64,000 nt of DNA from Streptomyces sp. NBC_00576 (GCF_036345175.1 NZ_CP107780.1:124001-188000), one strand, 5' to 3'. Positions 1 to 9,784 are shown, counted from the stretch's first letter. The notes: generated by a model from the letters alone, not told the origin. A program made the numbers and translations.

Positions 1-3000
1 GAGGTTGATCATCAGATCGAAGCGGGCGGTGCCGGTGCCGACCGGCTCCAGCCGGGTGTCGAGGCCGGGGAGTTCGAAGGCCCGGGGTGAGACGTTCTGA
101 AGGCTGAGGCTGACCTGGAACAGGGGGTGGTGTGCCGGGGAGCGTTCGGGGTTGATCACCTCCACCAGGTGTTCGAAGGGAACGTCCTGGTGCTCGTAGG
201 CGGCCAGGTCGGTCCCGCGGACCTGCTGGAGGAGGTCGGTGAAGGCCGGGTTCCCGGAGGTGTCGGCCCGCAGGACCAGCGTGTTGACGAAGCAGCCGGC
301 GAGGTCGTCGAGGGCCTCGTCGGTGCGCCCGGCGATCGGGGCGCCCAGCGGGATGTCGGTGCCGGCGCCCAGCCGGGTCAGCAGTGCCGCAACGGCGGCG
401 TGCAACACCATGAACAGGGTGGCCCCCCGCTCCTGGGCGAGTCGCGTCAGCGCCTGGTGCAGGGACGGCTCCAGACGGAACGGCAGCAGGGCGCCGTGGT
501 GGGACGCCACCGCCGGACGCGGCCGGTCGGCCGGCAGCTCCAGCCGTACCGGCAGATCGGCCAGCTGATCCTGCCAGTAGCGGATCTGGCGTCCGAGCAG
601 GCTGTCCGGGTCGCTCTCCTCTCCCAGCAGCCGACGCTGCCACAGGGTGTAGTCCGCGTACTGCACCGGCAGGTCCGGCCAGTGCGGTGCCCTGCCCTGG
701 CTGCGGGCGGCGTAGGCGGTGGCCAGGTCACGCGCCAGCGGGCCCATCGACCAGGCGTCGCCCGCGATGTGGTGCACGACCAGCACCAGCACGTGTTCCT
801 GCGGCCCCTCAGTCAGCACTTCGGCCCGCAGCGGCAGCTCTCGGCTGAGGTCGAAGGCGTACCGCGCGGCGGCCTCCAGTCGCCCGGGCCCGCTCCCCCG
901 CGACGTCTCCAGCCGTGGACGGGCCTCTTCCGGAGTGAGGACCCGCTGGTGGGGCACCCCGTCCACGTCCGGGAAGACGGTACGCAGGACCTGGTGCCGG
1001 CCCACCACATCGCCCAGCGCCGCCTGGAGTGCTGTCCGGTCCAGATGCCCGGTGATCCGCAGTGCCAGTGGAACGTTGTAGGTCGCCGACGGGCCCTCCG
1101 TGTAGTGCAGGAACCACAGGCGGCGCTGTGCCGGGGAGAGGGGCAGGGGGTCCGGGCGCGGCGACGGCCGCACGGCCGGCCGTACTGGGCCTCCTTCGTC
1201 CAGCCAGGCGTCCAGGGCCGACACCGTGGGCGCTGCGAACAGTGCCTTCATCGGCACCTCGGCGCCCAGGGTGGCCCGGATGCGGCTGATGAGCCGGGTG
1301 GCCGGCAGCGAGTGCCCGCCAAGGGCGAAGAAGTCGTCGTCGACGCCCACCCGTGCCAGGCCCAGTACCTCGGCGAACAGCCCGCACAGGATCGTCTTCC
1401 GCGGGGTGCGCGGCGCGCGGTCGGAGGTGACGAAGTCGGGTGCCGGGAGCGCGCGCCGGTCGACCTTCCCGTTCGCCGTGAGGGGCATGGTCTCCAGTGC
1501 CCTCACCGTCGCGGGCACCATGTGCGCCGGCAGGGCACGTGCGGTGAAAGCGCGCAGTTCCCGCGCGTCGACGTCCGTTCCTCGGGTGGGGACCACATAG
1601 GCCACCAGCCGCTGAGGGCCGCCGGGTTGCGTCCGGGGCACCACCGCCACCCTGGCCACCGTCGGGTGCCGGGCGATGGCGGCCTCGATCTCCGCGGGCT
1701 CGACCCGGTATCCGCTGATCTTGACCTGGTCGTCGACCCGGCCGGCGAACTCGAGCTGCCCCTGGGCGGTCCACCGCACCAGATCGCCGGTGCGGTACAT
1801 CCGCTGTCCGGCCGGCCCGAACGGGCAGGCCACGAATCGTTCCGAGGTCAGTCCGGCGCGTCGTGCGTAGCCACGGGCCAGTCCGGCGCCGGCGACATAC
1901 AGCTCCCCCAGCACGCCGACGGGTACCGGATTGAGCGCGTCGTCCAGCGCGTACAGGCGAGTGTTGGCGATGGGTCGTCCGATCGGCACCTGGTCGCCCA
2001 CTGGTTGCCCGGCGGCGATCTCGAACACACAGCAGCCGACCACCGTCTCGGTCGGCCCGTAGTGGTTGACCACCACCGTGTCCGGCGCGTTGTCCCGCCA
2101 GGCCCGTACGTGGGCCCCGGGTAGTGCCTCACCGCCGACCACCAGCCGCCGCGCCGCCGAGGCCTGCTCGTCGGCCGTGAGCATCTCGGCGAGCAGCGGC
2201 AGGTGTCCTGGCACCATCTTGACCAGGCCGAACCTGTCACCGGCGCGTGCTCGCATCAGCGCAGCCAGTCCTTCCGCGCCGCCCTCGGGGCTGATCTCCA
2301 CGGTGCCGCCGCACATCAGCGGCACCAGTACGCCGGTCAGCGCCAGGTCGAAGGCCATCGAGGAGTGCAGGGGCGAGCGGTCCCCGGGGCGAATCCGGAA
2401 GAACTCGGCCGCCCACATCGCGTAGTTGGCCAGGCCCCTGTGTGTGACCGCGACCCCTTTCGGGACGCCGGTCGATCCCGAGGTGAACATCACGTAGGCC
2501 AGTTGGTCGGGCAGCAGGGCCGGGGACGGTGTCTGCGGCTCTTGGGCCCCGGCGGCGGTCGTTTCCGGGCCGTCCGGGTCGATGACCGCGATATCGCCCA
2601 CGCGCAGGTCGTCGAGGGTCTCGCCCGTGGCGACCAGCACGGCCGCCCGGCTCTCTGTGAGGGTGTGCCGCGCCCGCTCGGCAGGATGTTCGGGGTCCAT
2701 CGGCAGATACGCCGCTCCGGCCTTCCAGGCCGCCAGAATCGCCGTCAGCAGCTGCGGGCCGCGTGGCAGGCACAGCGCGACCACCGACTCGCGGCCGATG
2801 CCGTACCCGCGCAGCAGCCGGGCCAGCCGTGCGGCCCGCGCGTCCAGCTCCCGGTAGGTGATCCCCGACGTGCCGCACACCACCGCCACCGCGTCCGGGT
2901 CACGGGCGGCGTGCGCCTCGAAGAGGCTCAGGACGGTCTGATCGCTCGCGCCGGTCTCGGTGCGGTTCCAGGTCACGAGCACGTGTCGCCGCTGGTCCTC

Positions 3001-4305
3001 GTCCAGGGCGTCGATCCGGTCGACGAACTTGTCGGCCGGTGCCTCGGCCAGTCGGCGGAGCACCGCACGGAACCGCCGGGAGACACCGGCTCCCGACTCC
3101 GGGGCGTGCAGGTCGGGGTTGGTCTGCACGATCGTCTGGAGGCCACCGCCCGCCTGGTCGTACACGTCGATCGTGACATCGTCGATCGGGCCGCTCGACA
3201 GGCCGGTCCGGGTAGCGGGGGCGTCCGCGAACCGCAGTGGCCGGTGCAGGAACATCAGGTTGACGCTCAGGTCGCGCAGCGAGCTGCGGCCGACGAGTCC
3301 TTGGTCGGCGAGGATGTTCCCGTACGGGTAACGCTGGTGACGCAGGCAATCGAACACCGCGCTCGAGGTCCGCCGCAGGAGTTCGGCGACGGTGATGCCC
3401 CTGTCGACGGCCAGCCGGAGCGGCACCACGTTGGAGGTCATGCCAGGGACACCGAGTTCCCCCCTGGTGGTGCGCCCGGTGACGGGGACGCCGAGGACGA
3501 CGTCCCGCGCGCCGGTGGAGCGCTGTCGGTACAGGGCAGCGGCCGAGAGGGCCAGCCCTGCGAGGCTGATGCGCAACCGGCGTGCGGCTGCTCTCAGTTC
3601 GGCGGCTTCGGCCGCATCGCTCGTGTGCACATGCAGCATGGGCCGCCTGGGCAGGTGCCGGGCCTGTCTTTCTCCCGCACCGCCCAAGTTTGGCGGGTCC
3701 GCCAGCGTTTCGCGCCAGAACCGCTGGTCACGCTCGTATTCCGCGGACCGGAGATAGGAGCTGTCCGCGTTCAGCAGCACGGACAGCGGCTTCAGTGCGC
3801 CGTCCGTGGGCTGCCGTCCGGCCGCGAGTGCCGTGTAGACGTCGGCCACGCGGGCGGCGAACGTCGAGAGGCTGGTCCCGTCGAGGACGATGTGGTGGGC
3901 GCGCTGGTACCAGACGACGTGGTCCGGCCCGAGTCGGAACACGGCGTGCGCGCAGAGGGGGCCGGCGAGGATGTCCACCGGGCGATCCATGTCGGCCGAC
4001 ATCCACGTCTCGGCCGCCGCGCGCGGGTCGTCCTCGGCGCTGAGGTCGGCGACGTGGACGGGGTGCTCCAGCAAGTCGTCGACGTACTGTCCGGGCGCCC
4101 CGCCTTCCAGCCGGAACCGCAGCCGATAGGTTTCGGCCTCGTCCAGGGCGTACCGCAGCGCCGACACGAGTAGCTCGACGTCCACGTCACCGCGGATCTC
4201 CACGTACTCGGCGATGTTGTACACGGAGCTCTGCGGTTCGAGCTGCTGGGCGTACCAGATGCCCAGTTGGCCGGACATCAGGTCCCGAAGGTCCTGTCGA
4301 GGCAT
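1..4305 (-). CDS. NRPS, first module (C-A-PCP) plus partial second C domain; predicted L-Asp loading
   Basis: The frame is open for 1,435 codons from an ATG at 4305 (preceded by AGGGGGAGGA) to the window edge, so the C-terminus is missing. Domains by residue: condensation about 5-440 with HHIVLDG near 138; adenylation about 460-960 with FTSGSTGVPKG near 612; carrier domain with LGGHSL near 998; second condensation from about 1055 with HHIAGDAW near 1180. Reading the ten specificity positions by alignment to known A domains gives D-L-T-K-V-G-H-V-G-K, which matches published L-Asp codes. No epimerase lies between the carrier and the next C domain. The leading C domain with no module before it suggests lipoinitiation: joining a fatty acyl group to Asp-1, as in enduracidin. 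The neighbouring free ACP fits that role. Product identity is inferred; only one full module is visible. Confidence 0.93.
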   Translation of the reverse strand, partial: MPRQDLRDLMSGQLGIWYAQQLEPQSSVYNIAEYVEIRGDVDVELLVSALRYALDEAETYRLRFRLEGGAPGQYVDDLLEHPVHVADLSAEDDPRAAAETWMSADMDRPVDILAGPLCAHAVFRLGPDHVVWYQRAHHIVLDGTSLSTFAARVADVYTALAAGRQPTDGALKPLSVLLNADSSYLRSAEYERDQRFWRETLADPPNLGGAGERQARHLPRRPMLHVHTSDAAEAAELRAAARRLRISLAGLALSAAALYRQRSTGARDVVLGVPVTGRTTRGELGVPGMTSNVVPLRLAVDRGITVAELLRRTSSAVFDCLRHQRYPYGNILADQGLVGRSSLRDLSVNLMFLHRPLRFADAPATRTGLSSGPIDDVTIDVYDQAGGGLQTIVQTNPDLHAPESGAGVSRRFRAVLRRLAEAPADKFVDRIDALDEDQRRHVLVTWNRTETGASDQTVLSLFEAHAARDPDAVAVVCGTSGITYRELDARAARLARLLRGYGIGRESVVALCLPRGPQLLTAILAAWKAGAAYLPMDPEHPAERARHTLTESRAAVLVATGETLDDLRVGDIAVIDPDGPETTAAGAQEPQTPSPALLPDQLAYVMFTSGSTGVPKGVAVTHRGLANYAMWAAEFFRIRPGDRSPLHSSMAFDLALTGVLVPLMCGGTVEISPEGGAEGLAALMRARAGDRFGLVKMVPGHLPLLAEMLTADEQASAARRLVVGGEALPGAHVRAWRDNAPDTVVVNHYGPTETVVGCCVFEIAAGQPVGDQVPIGRPIANTRLYALDDALNPVPVGVLGELYVAGAGLARGYARRAGLTSERFVACPFGPAGQRMYRTGDLVRWTAQGQLEFAGRVDDQVKISGYRVEPAEIEAAIARHPTVARVAVVPRTQPGGPQRLVAYVVPTRGTDVDARELRAFTARALPAHMVPATVRALETMPLTANGKVDRRALPAPDFVTSDRAPRTPRKTILCGLFAEVLGLARVGVDDDFFALGGHSLPATRLISRIRATLGAEVPMKALFAAPTVSALDAWLDEGGPVRPAVRPSPRPDPLPLSPAQRRLWFLHYTEGPSATYNVPLALRITGHLDRTALQAALGDVVGRHQVLRTVFPDVDGVPHQRVLTPEEARPRLETSRGSGPGRLEAAARYAFDLSRELPLRAEVLTEGPQEHVLVLVVHHIAGDAWSMGPLARDLATAYAARSQGRAPHWPDLPVQYADYTLWQRRLLGEESDPDSLLGRQIRYWQDQLADLPVRLELPADRPRPAVASHHGALLPFRLEPSLHQALTRLAQERGATLFMVLHAAVAALLTRLGAGTDIPLGAPIAGRTDEALDDLAGCFVNTLVLRADTSGNPAFTDLLQQVRGTDLAAYEHQDVPFEHLVEVINPERSPAHHPLFQVSLSLQNVSPRAFELPGLDTRLEPVGTGTARFDLMINL

Positions 4306-4328
4306 CGTCCTCCCCCTCTGATGGCCCC

Positions 4329-4601
4329 TCAGTCGGATGTCGGTTCGGCGAGATGGGCGGTGAGCGCGGTGATGGTGTCGACGTCCCAGAGCAGGACGGG
4401 CTCGACGACGACACCGAGGCTGTCCTCGATGTCTCCGCAGAGGGCGAAGGCGTACACCGAGTCCAGCCCGTAGTGCGCCAGGGGGACGTCGGCGTCGATC
4501 TCCTCGGCGGGCAACTGGGCGTAGTACGCGACGCGTTCGACCAGCCAGGAGCGGATCTTCTCGGGTGTCGGCCGGGTTGTTGGAAGGTCGGAAGCAGACA
4601 A
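4329..4601 (-). CDS. Discrete acyl carrier protein
   Basis: This 90-residue protein has the phosphopantetheine site HYGLDSVYAF in the middle, a typical ACP size and acidic helices around it. The start chosen is TTG at 4601 because GGGAGGG lies about 7 nt upstream. A longer in-frame reading to 4697 has no ribosome site and an atypical Pro/Arg-rich extension. It ends 24 nt before the NRPS start, so the two are almost certainly co-transcribed. The likely role is to carry the fatty acyl chain to the NRPS starter C domain. Comparable free ACPs occur in the ramoplanin and enduracidin clusters (family knowledge). Confidence 0.88.
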   Translation of the reverse strand: MSASDLPTTRPTPEKIRSWLVERVAYYAQLPAEEIDADVPLAHYGLDSVYAFALCGDIEDSLGVVVEPVLLWDVDTITALTAHLAEPTSD

Positions 4602-4938
4602 GAGGGGTCCCTCCCTGGGCCCGGCGGGTGAGCCAGGCGGCCGATGCGGAAACTGCGCGGGGACGTGGATGAGCGTCAGGGGCTCACGGCGGCCCAATAT
4701 GACTCAGCCTCACACAGCGGATCAACCGTCGCCCAGGCGTACTTGGACGCCATCGACTCCTGTCCAACTGACGGCATCACCGCAGTTGGACGGGGCGCGG
4801 GAGGCGTCCAGGCGGGCATCTCGCACACACTGCGCCGCCTCCGTGGCCGCGTGCGATAGTGAGCCGCCCCAGGACCCGGTACGGCCGCGGATTCGCGCTG
4901 CCTTGCGACGACGAGGAGGAGGAGGAGGGAGATCCGGC
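4602..4938. promoter_or_regulatory. Divergent promoter region between acp-NRPS and the hydrolase-export operon
   Basis: This 337-bp space separates two divergent operons. Its most notable element is the inverted repeat at 4762-4791, listed separately, which sits almost exactly midway between the two start codons. No gene is visible. Promoter hexamers are not obvious by eye, which is normal for activator-dependent Streptomyces promoters. Confidence 0.6.
4762..4791. promoter_or_regulatory. StrR-type operator dyad
   Basis: Two perfect 9-bp inverted arms, GTCCAACTG (4762-4770) and CAGTTGGAC (4783-4791), are separated by 12 bp. The known StrR box is GTTCGACTG-N11-CAGTCGAAC. Extending the arms gives GTCCAACTG(A)CGG and CCGCAGTTGGAC, so the extra spacer base looks like a 1-bp insertion in the left arm. 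It lies 160 bp from the ACP start and 148 bp from the hydrolase start and could serve both. Binding is inferred. Confidence 0.65.
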
Positions 4939-5766
4939 ATGGGCTACGTTGCGGGCCGACACACCACGCGCTTCGTCACTGCGGGCGGGATCCGGCTGGC
5001 CTACGAGTGTTCCGGGCAGGGCGAGCCGGTGCTCATGATCATGGGATCGGGCTCGGCCGGCCATGCCTGGACGATGCATCAGACACCGGCGCTGCATGCG
5101 GCGGGCTATTCCACGGTCGTCTTCGACCACCGCGGCATTCCGCCCTCCGACGCACCTCCCGGCAAGTACTCACTCCTGGACATGACCGCCGACACCAGAG
5201 GCCTGATCGAGGCGCTGGACCTGGCGCCGTGCCGGATCGTCGGCACTTCGCTGGGGGCGATGATCGCGCAGGAGTTGGCGATCGGCCATCCGGAGCTCGT
5301 GCGGTGCGCGGTGCTCGTGGCCACCCGGGCCCGTGCGGACGCCGCGCGGCGGGCCCAGACCCGGGCGGAGACGGCTCTGGTGGAGAGCGGGGTGCGACTG
5401 CCTGCCGGGTACGAGGCAGCCTCGACGGTGTTCAGGATGTTCTCGCCGGCGACGCTCAATGACGACTCCGCCGTGACCACCTGGTTGGACATCTTCGAGT
5501 TGTCCGGGGGCGGGGCGGCGCAGGCCCGGCACGCATGGGCCGACATCGCCGGCGACCGCCGCCCGGCGCTGCGCCGGGTGACCGCCCCCTGTCGGGTCGT
5601 CACCTTCGCCGATGACCTCATCACTCCGCCGCACCTGGGAACGGAGGTCGCCGAGGCCATCCCCGGCTGCGATCTCGTCGAGATCTCCGGCTGCGGGCAC
5701 CTCGGGTATCTCGAACGGCCCGACGTGCTCAACGCGGCGATCATCGAATTTCTCGACAATCACTGA
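4939..5766 (+). CDS. Alpha/beta-fold hydrolase of the peptide cluster
   Basis: The 275-residue protein is a single alpha/beta hydrolase domain. The nucleophile elbow is GTSLG near residue 111, an oxyanion-type MGSGSAG lies near 35, and the likely catalytic His is in SGCGHLGYL near 257. The start is ATG 4939, directly after a GAGGAGGAGGAGGGAG purine run. It heads an operon with the ABC exporter genes (11 nt to the next start). A hydrolase in this position is known from enduracidin-like clusters. It could be an editing thioesterase or a product-tailoring hydrolase; the sequence does not decide. It is not closely type II thioesterase-like in motif. Confidence 0.85.
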   Translation: MGYVAGRHTTRFVTAGGIRLAYECSGQGEPVLMIMGSGSAGHAWTMHQTPALHAAGYSTVVFDHRGIPPSDAPPGKYSLLDMTADTRGLIEALDLAPCRIVGTSLGAMIAQELAIGHPELVRCAVLVATRARADAARRAQTRAETALVESGVRLPAGYEAASTVFRMFSPATLNDDSAVTTWLDIFELSGGGAAQARHAWADIAGDRRPALRRVTAPCRVVTFADDLITPPHLGTEVAEAIPGCDLVEISGCGHLGYLERPDVLNAAIIEFLDNH

Positions 5767-5777
5767 GGAGAGTCTCC

Positions 5778-7739
5778 GTGACCCCAGGACACGACCCGAC
5801 CATGGGCACGATCGGATTGCGCGTCGAGGGGTTGGTGGAACCTCAGCCGGTCAAGCCCGGCACGTTCAAGCGCATCATTCCCTACGCCATGCGCCACCGC
5901 CGGTCACTGGCCATCGTGATGCTGGCGACGATCGTCGACTCGGTGATCATGGTGTCGATCCCGCTGATGCTCAAGATGATCGTCGACGACGGCATCGTCC
6001 CCGGCGAGGCATCGGTCGTGTTCGGTCTCGCCGGGCTCATCGCGGGCCTCGCCCTGTTGAACGTGGTGGCGATCTACCTGCAGGCCTGGTTCTCCGGCCG
6101 TGTCGGCCAGGGGCTCATATTCGACCTGCGCACCAAGGTGTTCACGCACATTCAGCGTCAGCCGGTGGCGTTCTTCACCCGCACACAGACCGGGTCGCTG
6201 GTCAGCCGGATCAACACCGACATCGTCGGCGCGGAGCATGCCCTGACAACGCTGCTGTCGCAGTCGCTGTCGACCGTGCTGACCCTGATCCTGGTGCTCG
6301 GCGCGATGCTCTATCTGTCGTGGCCGATCACCGTGGTGGCGCTGGTCATGATCCCGCTGTTCTTCATCCCGGGGAAGGTCATCGCCCGGCGGATGGAGCG
6401 GCTGGCCCGCAGCGGCATGCAGAACGACGCCGAGCTGGGCTCGATGATGACCGAGCGGTTCAACATCTCCGGCGCGATGCTCGTCAAGCTCTACGGCCGC
6501 CCCGAGCAGGAGTCCGCCGAGTTCGCCAAGAAGGCGAGTCTCGTCCGCGACATCGCCATCTCGATGGACGTCCACGCACGTCTGCTGTTCATTCTCGTCA
6601 GCCTGCTCACCACGATCACCACCGCCCTGGTCTACGGCTTCGGCGGCTGGTTCGTCATCGAGGGCCAGTTGCAGATCGGCACGCTGGTGGCCATGGTCGC
6701 GCTGCTGCTGATGCTGTACAGCCCCATCAACCAGCTGACGAACATCCAGAGCGACGTCATGACCGCGCTGGTCAGCTTCGACCGCGTCTTCGAAGTGCTG
6801 GACCTCGAACCGCTCATCACCGAGCGGCCCGGCGCCCGCGCGCTGCCGGACCGGGCTTCGGTGAACGGGAACGGGCACGCCACGGCGCCCCACGTCGAGT
6901 TCGACAGCGTGGCCTTCCGTTACCCCAACGCCGAGGAAGTGTCCCTGCCCTCCCTGGAGTTGCTGCCGCTGCGCAAGACCGAACACGGCCCGAGCGCGCT
7001 GGTCCTGAACGACGTGAGCTTCCACGCCCCGGCCGGGCGGCTCACCGCGTTGGTCGGGCCGTCCGGTGCGGGCAAGACCACCATCACCCATCTGGTGCCG
7101 CGGCTCTACGACGCCACGTCCGGAACGGTGCGGATCGGCGGCCACGACGTCCGTCAACTGACCCTCGACTCCTTGCAGAGCACGGTCGGCGTCGTCACAC
7201 AGGACGCGCACCTGTTCCACGACACGATCCGGGCCAACCTGATGTACGCGCGTCCGGACGCCACCGAACGCGAGGTCGTCGAGGCGTGCGACGCGGCGCG
7301 GATCTGGCCGACGATCTCCCAGCTGCCCGACGGTCTCGACACGGTCGTCGGTGACCGCGGCTACCGGTTGTCCGGCGGGGAGAAGCAGCGGCTGGCCATC
7401 GCCAGACTCCTGCTCAAGTCGCCGCCGATCGTCGTCCTGGACGAGGCGACCGCGCACCTGGACTCCGAGTCCGAACTGGCCATCCAGCGGGCGCTCAAGA
7501 CCGCCCTGACCGGCCGTACCTCACTGGTCATCGCGCACCGGCTGTCCACCATCCAGGACGCCGACCAGATCCTCGTCATCGACGAGGGGCGCATCCAGGA
7601 ACGCGGCACCCACGACCAACTGCTCACCAGCGGCGGGCTCTACGCCGAGCTGTACCGCACGCAGTTCGCCCACCAGCAGGGCCATGGCGAACCGGCCGAA
7701 AGTACGGCCGCCGGCAACGGGAACCGTGCTTTGGACTGA
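5778..7739 (+). CDS. ABC exporter, fused membrane and ATPase domains
   Basis: The 653-residue protein is a half-size exporter. About six membrane helices fill residues 30-330 (for example the run around LLMLKMIVDD and LALLNVVAIYL), followed by a nucleotide-binding domain from about 375. That domain has Walker A GPSGAGKTT, signature LSGGEKQR, Walker B IVVLDEAT and the H-loop IAHRLST. The start is GTG 5778, preceded by GAGGAGA. It probably works as a homodimer to export the lipopeptide, giving self-resistance. The stop codon abuts the next gene's upstream ATG, so translation is probably coupled. Confidence 0.9.
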   Translation: MTPGHDPTMGTIGLRVEGLVEPQPVKPGTFKRIIPYAMRHRRSLAIVMLATIVDSVIMVSIPLMLKMIVDDGIVPGEASVVFGLAGLIAGLALLNVVAIYLQAWFSGRVGQGLIFDLRTKVFTHIQRQPVAFFTRTQTGSLVSRINTDIVGAEHALTTLLSQSLSTVLTLILVLGAMLYLSWPITVVALVMIPLFFIPGKVIARRMERLARSGMQNDAELGSMMTERFNISGAMLVKLYGRPEQESAEFAKKASLVRDIAISMDVHARLLFILVSLLTTITTALVYGFGGWFVIEGQLQIGTLVAMVALLLMLYSPINQLTNIQSDVMTALVSFDRVFEVLDLEPLITERPGARALPDRASVNGNGHATAPHVEFDSVAFRYPNAEEVSLPSLELLPLRKTEHGPSALVLNDVSFHAPAGRLTALVGPSGAGKTTITHLVPRLYDATSGTVRIGGHDVRQLTLDSLQSTVGVVTQDAHLFHDTIRANLMYARPDATEREVVEACDAARIWPTISQLPDGLDTVVGDRGYRLSGGEKQRLAIARLLLKSPPIVVLDEATAHLDSESELAIQRALKTALTGRTSLVIAHRLSTIQDADQILVIDEGRIQERGTHDQLLTSGGLYAELYRTQFAHQQGHGEPAESTAAGNGNRALD

Positions 7740-7774
7740 TGCTGGAAAAGCACGCGGTATTCAAGGATGAGGAC

Positions 7775-8695
7775 ATGCCACACGCAGACTCTCCTCCCGC
7801 GCTTCACGCAGTGGGCTTGACGAAGAAATACGGTCGCCGCGGCAAGCTGGCCCTGAGCGACGTGAACCTCACCGTTCCCGCCGGCCGTGTCATCGGCCTG
7901 GTCGGCCCGAACGGGGCGGGTAAATCGACTCTGCTACACCTGGCCTGCGGGCTGACCGAGCCGACGTCCGGGTCCCTGACCGTGCTGGGGGCCCGTCCGG
8001 CGGCCAGCGCGTCGCATCTGGCCCGGGTGGGGTTCGTCGCGCAGAACACGCCGGTGTACGGCTCGTTCACCGTGGCCGAGCACATCAAGCTCGGCGCGAA
8101 GATGAATCCGAACTGGGACCCGGTCCTGGCCGAGCGGCGCATCAGCCAGGTGGGGCTGAACCCCGCGCAGAAGGCGGGGCAGCTCTCGGGTGGTCAGCGA
8201 GCGCAGCTGGCGCTGACCATCGCGGCGGCCAAACGTCCCGAGCTGCTGATCTTCGACGAGCCGGCCGCGGCCCTGGACCCCCTGGCCCGCAAGGGGTTCC
8301 TGCACAACCTGATGGAGTTCGTCCTGGAGCTCGGCGCCAGCGCCGTGCTCTCCTCGCACCTTCTCGGTGACGTCGAACAGGTATGTGACTACATCATCGT
8401 GCTGTGCGACTCGCGGGTACAGGTCGCCGGCGACACCCGGGACCTGCTGGCCGAGCACGCCCGACTGGTCGTGCCCCGCGGCGAGTTCGACCGTCCGCCC
8501 ACCGGGGTCGAGGTGATCTCCATCGAGCACAGCGGCAAGCACAGCAGCGCGGTCGTCCGCACCACCACCGCACCCGAGGCGCTGCCCTACCAGGCAGAGT
8601 CCATCACGCTGGAGGAACTCGTCCTCGCCTACATGACCAGAGCCGCCGTACCCGCCGCCCGGGCCGAGGCCGCAGCTTGGGGGGCCGCACGATGA
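7775..8695 (+). CDS. ABC transporter ATP-binding protein
   Basis: The 306-residue soluble ATPase has Walker A GPNGAGKST, signature LSGGQRAQL, Walker B LLIFDEPAAALDP and a C-terminal extension typical of ABC-2 drug exporters (DrrA/CcmA type). The start is ATG 7775, behind AAGGATGAGG; an in-frame ATG at 7739 overlaps the previous stop and lacks a site. It pairs with the permease that follows, whose ATG overlaps this gene's TGA. The two likely form a second export or immunity system for the peptide. Confidence 0.9.
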   Translation: MPHADSPPALHAVGLTKKYGRRGKLALSDVNLTVPAGRVIGLVGPNGAGKSTLLHLACGLTEPTSGSLTVLGARPAASASHLARVGFVAQNTPVYGSFTVAEHIKLGAKMNPNWDPVLAERRISQVGLNPAQKAGQLSGGQRAQLALTIAAAKRPELLIFDEPAAALDPLARKGFLHNLMEFVLELGASAVLSSHLLGDVEQVCDYIIVLCDSRVQVAGDTRDLLAEHARLVVPRGEFDRPPTGVEVISIEHSGKHSSAVVRTTTAPEALPYQAESITLEELVLAYMTRAAVPAARAEAAAWGAAR

Positions 8696-9717
8696 TGTGG
8701 CTGAGCTGGCGTCAGTTCCGCGTCCAGGCGTTGTTCGCCGCCTGCGCGCTGGCCGTCATCGCCGTGTACCTGGGGTACCTCGGCTCGGAGATCCGCGACG
8801 CCTACGACGTCTACCGGGCCAACTGCGAGAGTTTGGCCGACTGCGCGCAGGCGAAGAGCCAGTTCCGCAGCGCCTACCAGAACACCCTGCTGTTCCTGGC
8901 GACCGGGCTCGCCCTGATCCCCGCGCTCATCGGCACCTTCTGGGGCGCTCCCCTGATCGCCCGCGAACTCGAGAACGGCACCCACCGGATGGTGTGGAAC
9001 CAGAGCGTCACCCGACCGCGCTGGCTCATCGGCAAGGTCCTGCTCGTGGGCCTGGCCGCCGTGCTCGTGACCGGCGCGGCCGCGGCTCTGTTGACCTGGG
9101 CGGCCCGCCCCTTCGACGAGGTGGTCAAGGAGCAGTTCGACGCCTTCGTGTTCGGAGCGCGCAACATCGCCCCGATCGGTTACGCCGCGGTTGCCTTCAC
9201 CTTCGGGACGGTCGTCGGGCTCCTGTTGCGCCGCACCCTGCCGGCGATGGCCGTGACGCTCGTCGTCTTCCTCGCCTTCCAGTTCTTCTTCCCCAACGTG
9301 GTGCGGCCCAGCCTCATGTCGCCGGATAAGGCCAGGTTGTCGATGACGGTCGAGGCCATCAACCAGGCGCAGAACCTCGGCAGCCTCGGCGGTGGCTCCG
9401 TCATCGGCGGGGTGAAGATCCCGGACGCGCCCGACGCGTGGATCGCCGAGACGAGCCCCTTGCGCACCGCGGACGGCAAGACCCTCAGCAGCGCCAAGTT
9501 CAACGGCTGCCTCGACAGCCCGCCCAAGAGCGGGGCGGGCGGCACGTTCGGCGACACGGCGGTGTGCCTCTCCAAGCTGAACCTGCATGTCGACGTCCTC
9601 TACCACCCCAGCAGCCGCTACTGGGCGTTCCAGTGGCTGGAGACCGCGATCTATCTGGTGCTCAGCGGGGTCCTCACCGCTTTCGGCGTGTGGCGGATCC
9701 GGCGCCGGGTGAGTTGA
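8692..9717 (+). CDS. ABC-2 type permease
   Basis: The 341-residue protein has about six hydrophobic segments: near residues 12-28, 65-85, 115-135, 160-180, 185-205 and 310-332. A large extracellular loop lies before the last one. The start is ATG 8692, overlapping the preceding gene's stop by 4 nt (ATGA), so it is the membrane partner of the ATPase just upstream. The start Met-Met-Trp-Leu-Ser-Trp is characteristic of ABC-2 permeases in actinobacterial gene clusters. The loop contains two Cys (LNGCLD-like and AVCLS) that might pair outside the cell. Confidence 0.88.
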   Translation: MMWLSWRQFRVQALFAACALAVIAVYLGYLGSEIRDAYDVYRANCESLADCAQAKSQFRSAYQNTLLFLATGLALIPALIGTFWGAPLIARELENGTHRMVWNQSVTRPRWLIGKVLLVGLAAVLVTGAAAALLTWAARPFDEVVKEQFDAFVFGARNIAPIGYAAVAFTFGTVVGLLLRRTLPAMAVTLVVFLAFQFFFPNVVRPSLMSPDKARLSMTVEAINQAQNLGSLGGGSVIGGVKIPDAPDAWIAETSPLRTADGKTLSSAKFNGCLDSPPKSGAGGTFGDTAVCLSKLNLHVDVLYHPSSRYWAFQWLETAIYLVLSGVLTAFGVWRIRRRVS

Positions 9718-9742
9718 CCCCCGCCTCACCCGGCGCCTCACA

Positions 9743-9784
9743 GGCGCCGCCGGGAATTTCCCGGCGGCGCCCTTTTCCTTTTTA
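9743..9784 (+). terminator. Rho-independent terminator after the export operon
   Basis: A perfect 12-bp stem (GGCGCCGCCGGG at 9743-9754, CCCGGCGGCGCC at 9760-9771) with a 5-nt loop is followed by CTTTTCCTTTTT. This implies that the halogenase gene downstream has its own promoter in 9785-9909. Confidence 0.9.

Noticed and set aside
127..4173. Long rightward open frames (665 and 656 codons) over the first 4.2 kb
   Set aside because: They are the antisense of the NRPS frame, have Arg/Gly/Val/His-rich composition and no domain signal, as expected for shadows in 70% GC DNA.
5904..7457. 517-codon leftward open frame
   Set aside because: It lies entirely antisense to the ABC exporter and has the His/Asp/Gln-rich composition typical of such shadows.
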